This document shows, one piece after another, positions 23,124 through 23,507 of a stretch of 23,507 nucleotides of DNA (position 1 is the first letter of the stretch; each line of letters opens with the position of its first letter). The notes beneath the pieces were generated by a model. That model saw only the letters and a list, made by a program, of their open reading frames with translations, had not been told where the DNA came from and did not search any database. Origin of the DNA: WHTB01 sp050699035 (GTDB lineage: Bacteria; Actinomycetota; Actinomycetes; Propionibacteriales; Nocardioidaceae); assembly GCA_050699035.1 (NCBI GenBank), contig JBOHDE010000035.1, positions 1 to 23,507 on the forward strand. Reading direction: 5' to 3'. Position numbers and translations under genes: made by a program.

Positions 23124-23507
23124 GCGCACCCGGCTGGATCAACGAGGCGCACCGGCACTCGCCGTGGGGCGACGTACGTGTCGCGGTGGCCGGCCTCGGG
23201 GTGTCCGGCTTCGCCGCCGCCGACAGCCTGGTGCACCTCGGCGCCCGGGTGACGGTGGTCGACGACAGCGACGGCGAGACCGAGCGCGACAAGGCCACGC
23301 TGCTGGGGATCCTCGGCGCCGACGTACGCCTCGGCCCCGGCTCGACCAGCGATCTGCCCGAGCCGGTCGACCTCGTCGTTACGTCACCGGGCTGGCGCCC
23401 CGACGCACCGCTGCTCGCCGCCGCGGCCGCGTCCGGCGTACCCGTGTGGGGCGAGGTCGAGCTGGCCTGGCGGCTGCGCGACCCCGAGCACCCGACACCG
23501 TGGCTCG
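23120..23507 (+). CDS. murD: MurD, UDP-MurNAc-L-Ala:D-Glu ligase (N-terminal part)
   Basis: From GTG 23120, overlapping mraY by GTGA, the frame stays open to the window end (129 full codons). It encodes a Rossmann-like N-terminal domain: VRVAVAGLGVSGFAAADSLVHLGARVTVVDD (about 19-49, in the UDP-binding fold), then DLVVTSPGWRPDAPLLAAAAASGVPVWGEVELAWRL. This is the UDP-binding domain of MurD, and its order after mraY is standard. The central ATP-binding and C-terminal domains lie outside the window, so the gene is truncated by the window edge, not broken. Confidence 0.92.
   Translation, partial: MSAPGWINEAHRHSPWGDVRVAVAGLGVSGFAAADSLVHLGARVTVVDDSDGETERDKATLLGILGADVRLGPGSTSDLPEPVDLVVTSPGWRPDAPLLAAAAASGVPVWGEVELAWRLRDPEHPTPWL

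Overview
The window is high-GC actinobacterial DNA. GTG starts are frequent, operons are tightly packed with ATGA/GTGA overlaps, and the right half is the actinobacterial order mraZ, small membrane protein, rsmH, ftsL, ftsI, murE, murF, mraY, murD. MurE carries the DNPR motif of diaminopimelate-adding enzymes. DUF3040, transglutaminase, DUF58 and MoxR genes lie beside mraZ. The overall content best fits Nocardioidaceae or another Propionibacteriales lineage. That placement is inferred from gene content and was not tested by a search.

Layout. (1) 1-2031, minus strand: a DUF4126 membrane protein, an ATP-grasp protein, and the first nine codons of a Rossmann-fold (probably flavin-binding) protein that runs off the left edge. 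(2) 2321-4770: a divergent redox-type locus. A SufR-like winged-helix regulator with cysteines spaced for an Fe-S cluster faces a DoxX-like membrane protein and a rubredoxin/ferredoxin-type FAD reductase across a promoter with an interrupted palindrome. (3) 4771-5298: a non-coding block with five copies of one ~27-bp core in both orientations plus several large stem-loops. (4) 5299-6134, minus strand: YbaK/EbsC deacylase-like gene and ArsC/Spx-like gene. (5) 6178-9421: a consensus actinobacterial SOS box followed by DUF6504, a SAV_6107-type HEPN protein, a SAM methyltransferase and DNA polymerase IV (dinB), which looks like a LexA-controlled translesion-synthesis locus. (6) 9612-10052: DUF3040 membrane protein, whose 3' end overlaps the opposing transglutaminase gene by 53 bp. 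(7) 10000-14690, minus strand: moxR, DUF58 and transglutaminase/TgpA-like gene. (8) 15040-23507, plus strand: the dcw cell-wall and division cluster, cut inside murD.

Regulatory content is rich. The mraZ promoter holds three GTGGGG repeats at exact 10-bp spacing (MraZ box). The mraZ-rsmH interval holds a strong structured RNA, probably the actinobacterial mraW motif, and a 48-codon membrane protein gene that is easily missed. Several genes have a TAnnnT -10 hexamer 6-7 nt before the start codon, which predicts leaderless mRNAs.

The genes form functional groups. RsmH, FtsL, FtsI, MurE, MurF, MraY and MurD carry out septation and peptidoglycan precursor synthesis, with MraZ as the cluster's own regulator. 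DUF6504, HEPN, methyltransferase and Pol IV form a DNA-damage group. The regulator, DoxX and reductase form a redox or stress group.
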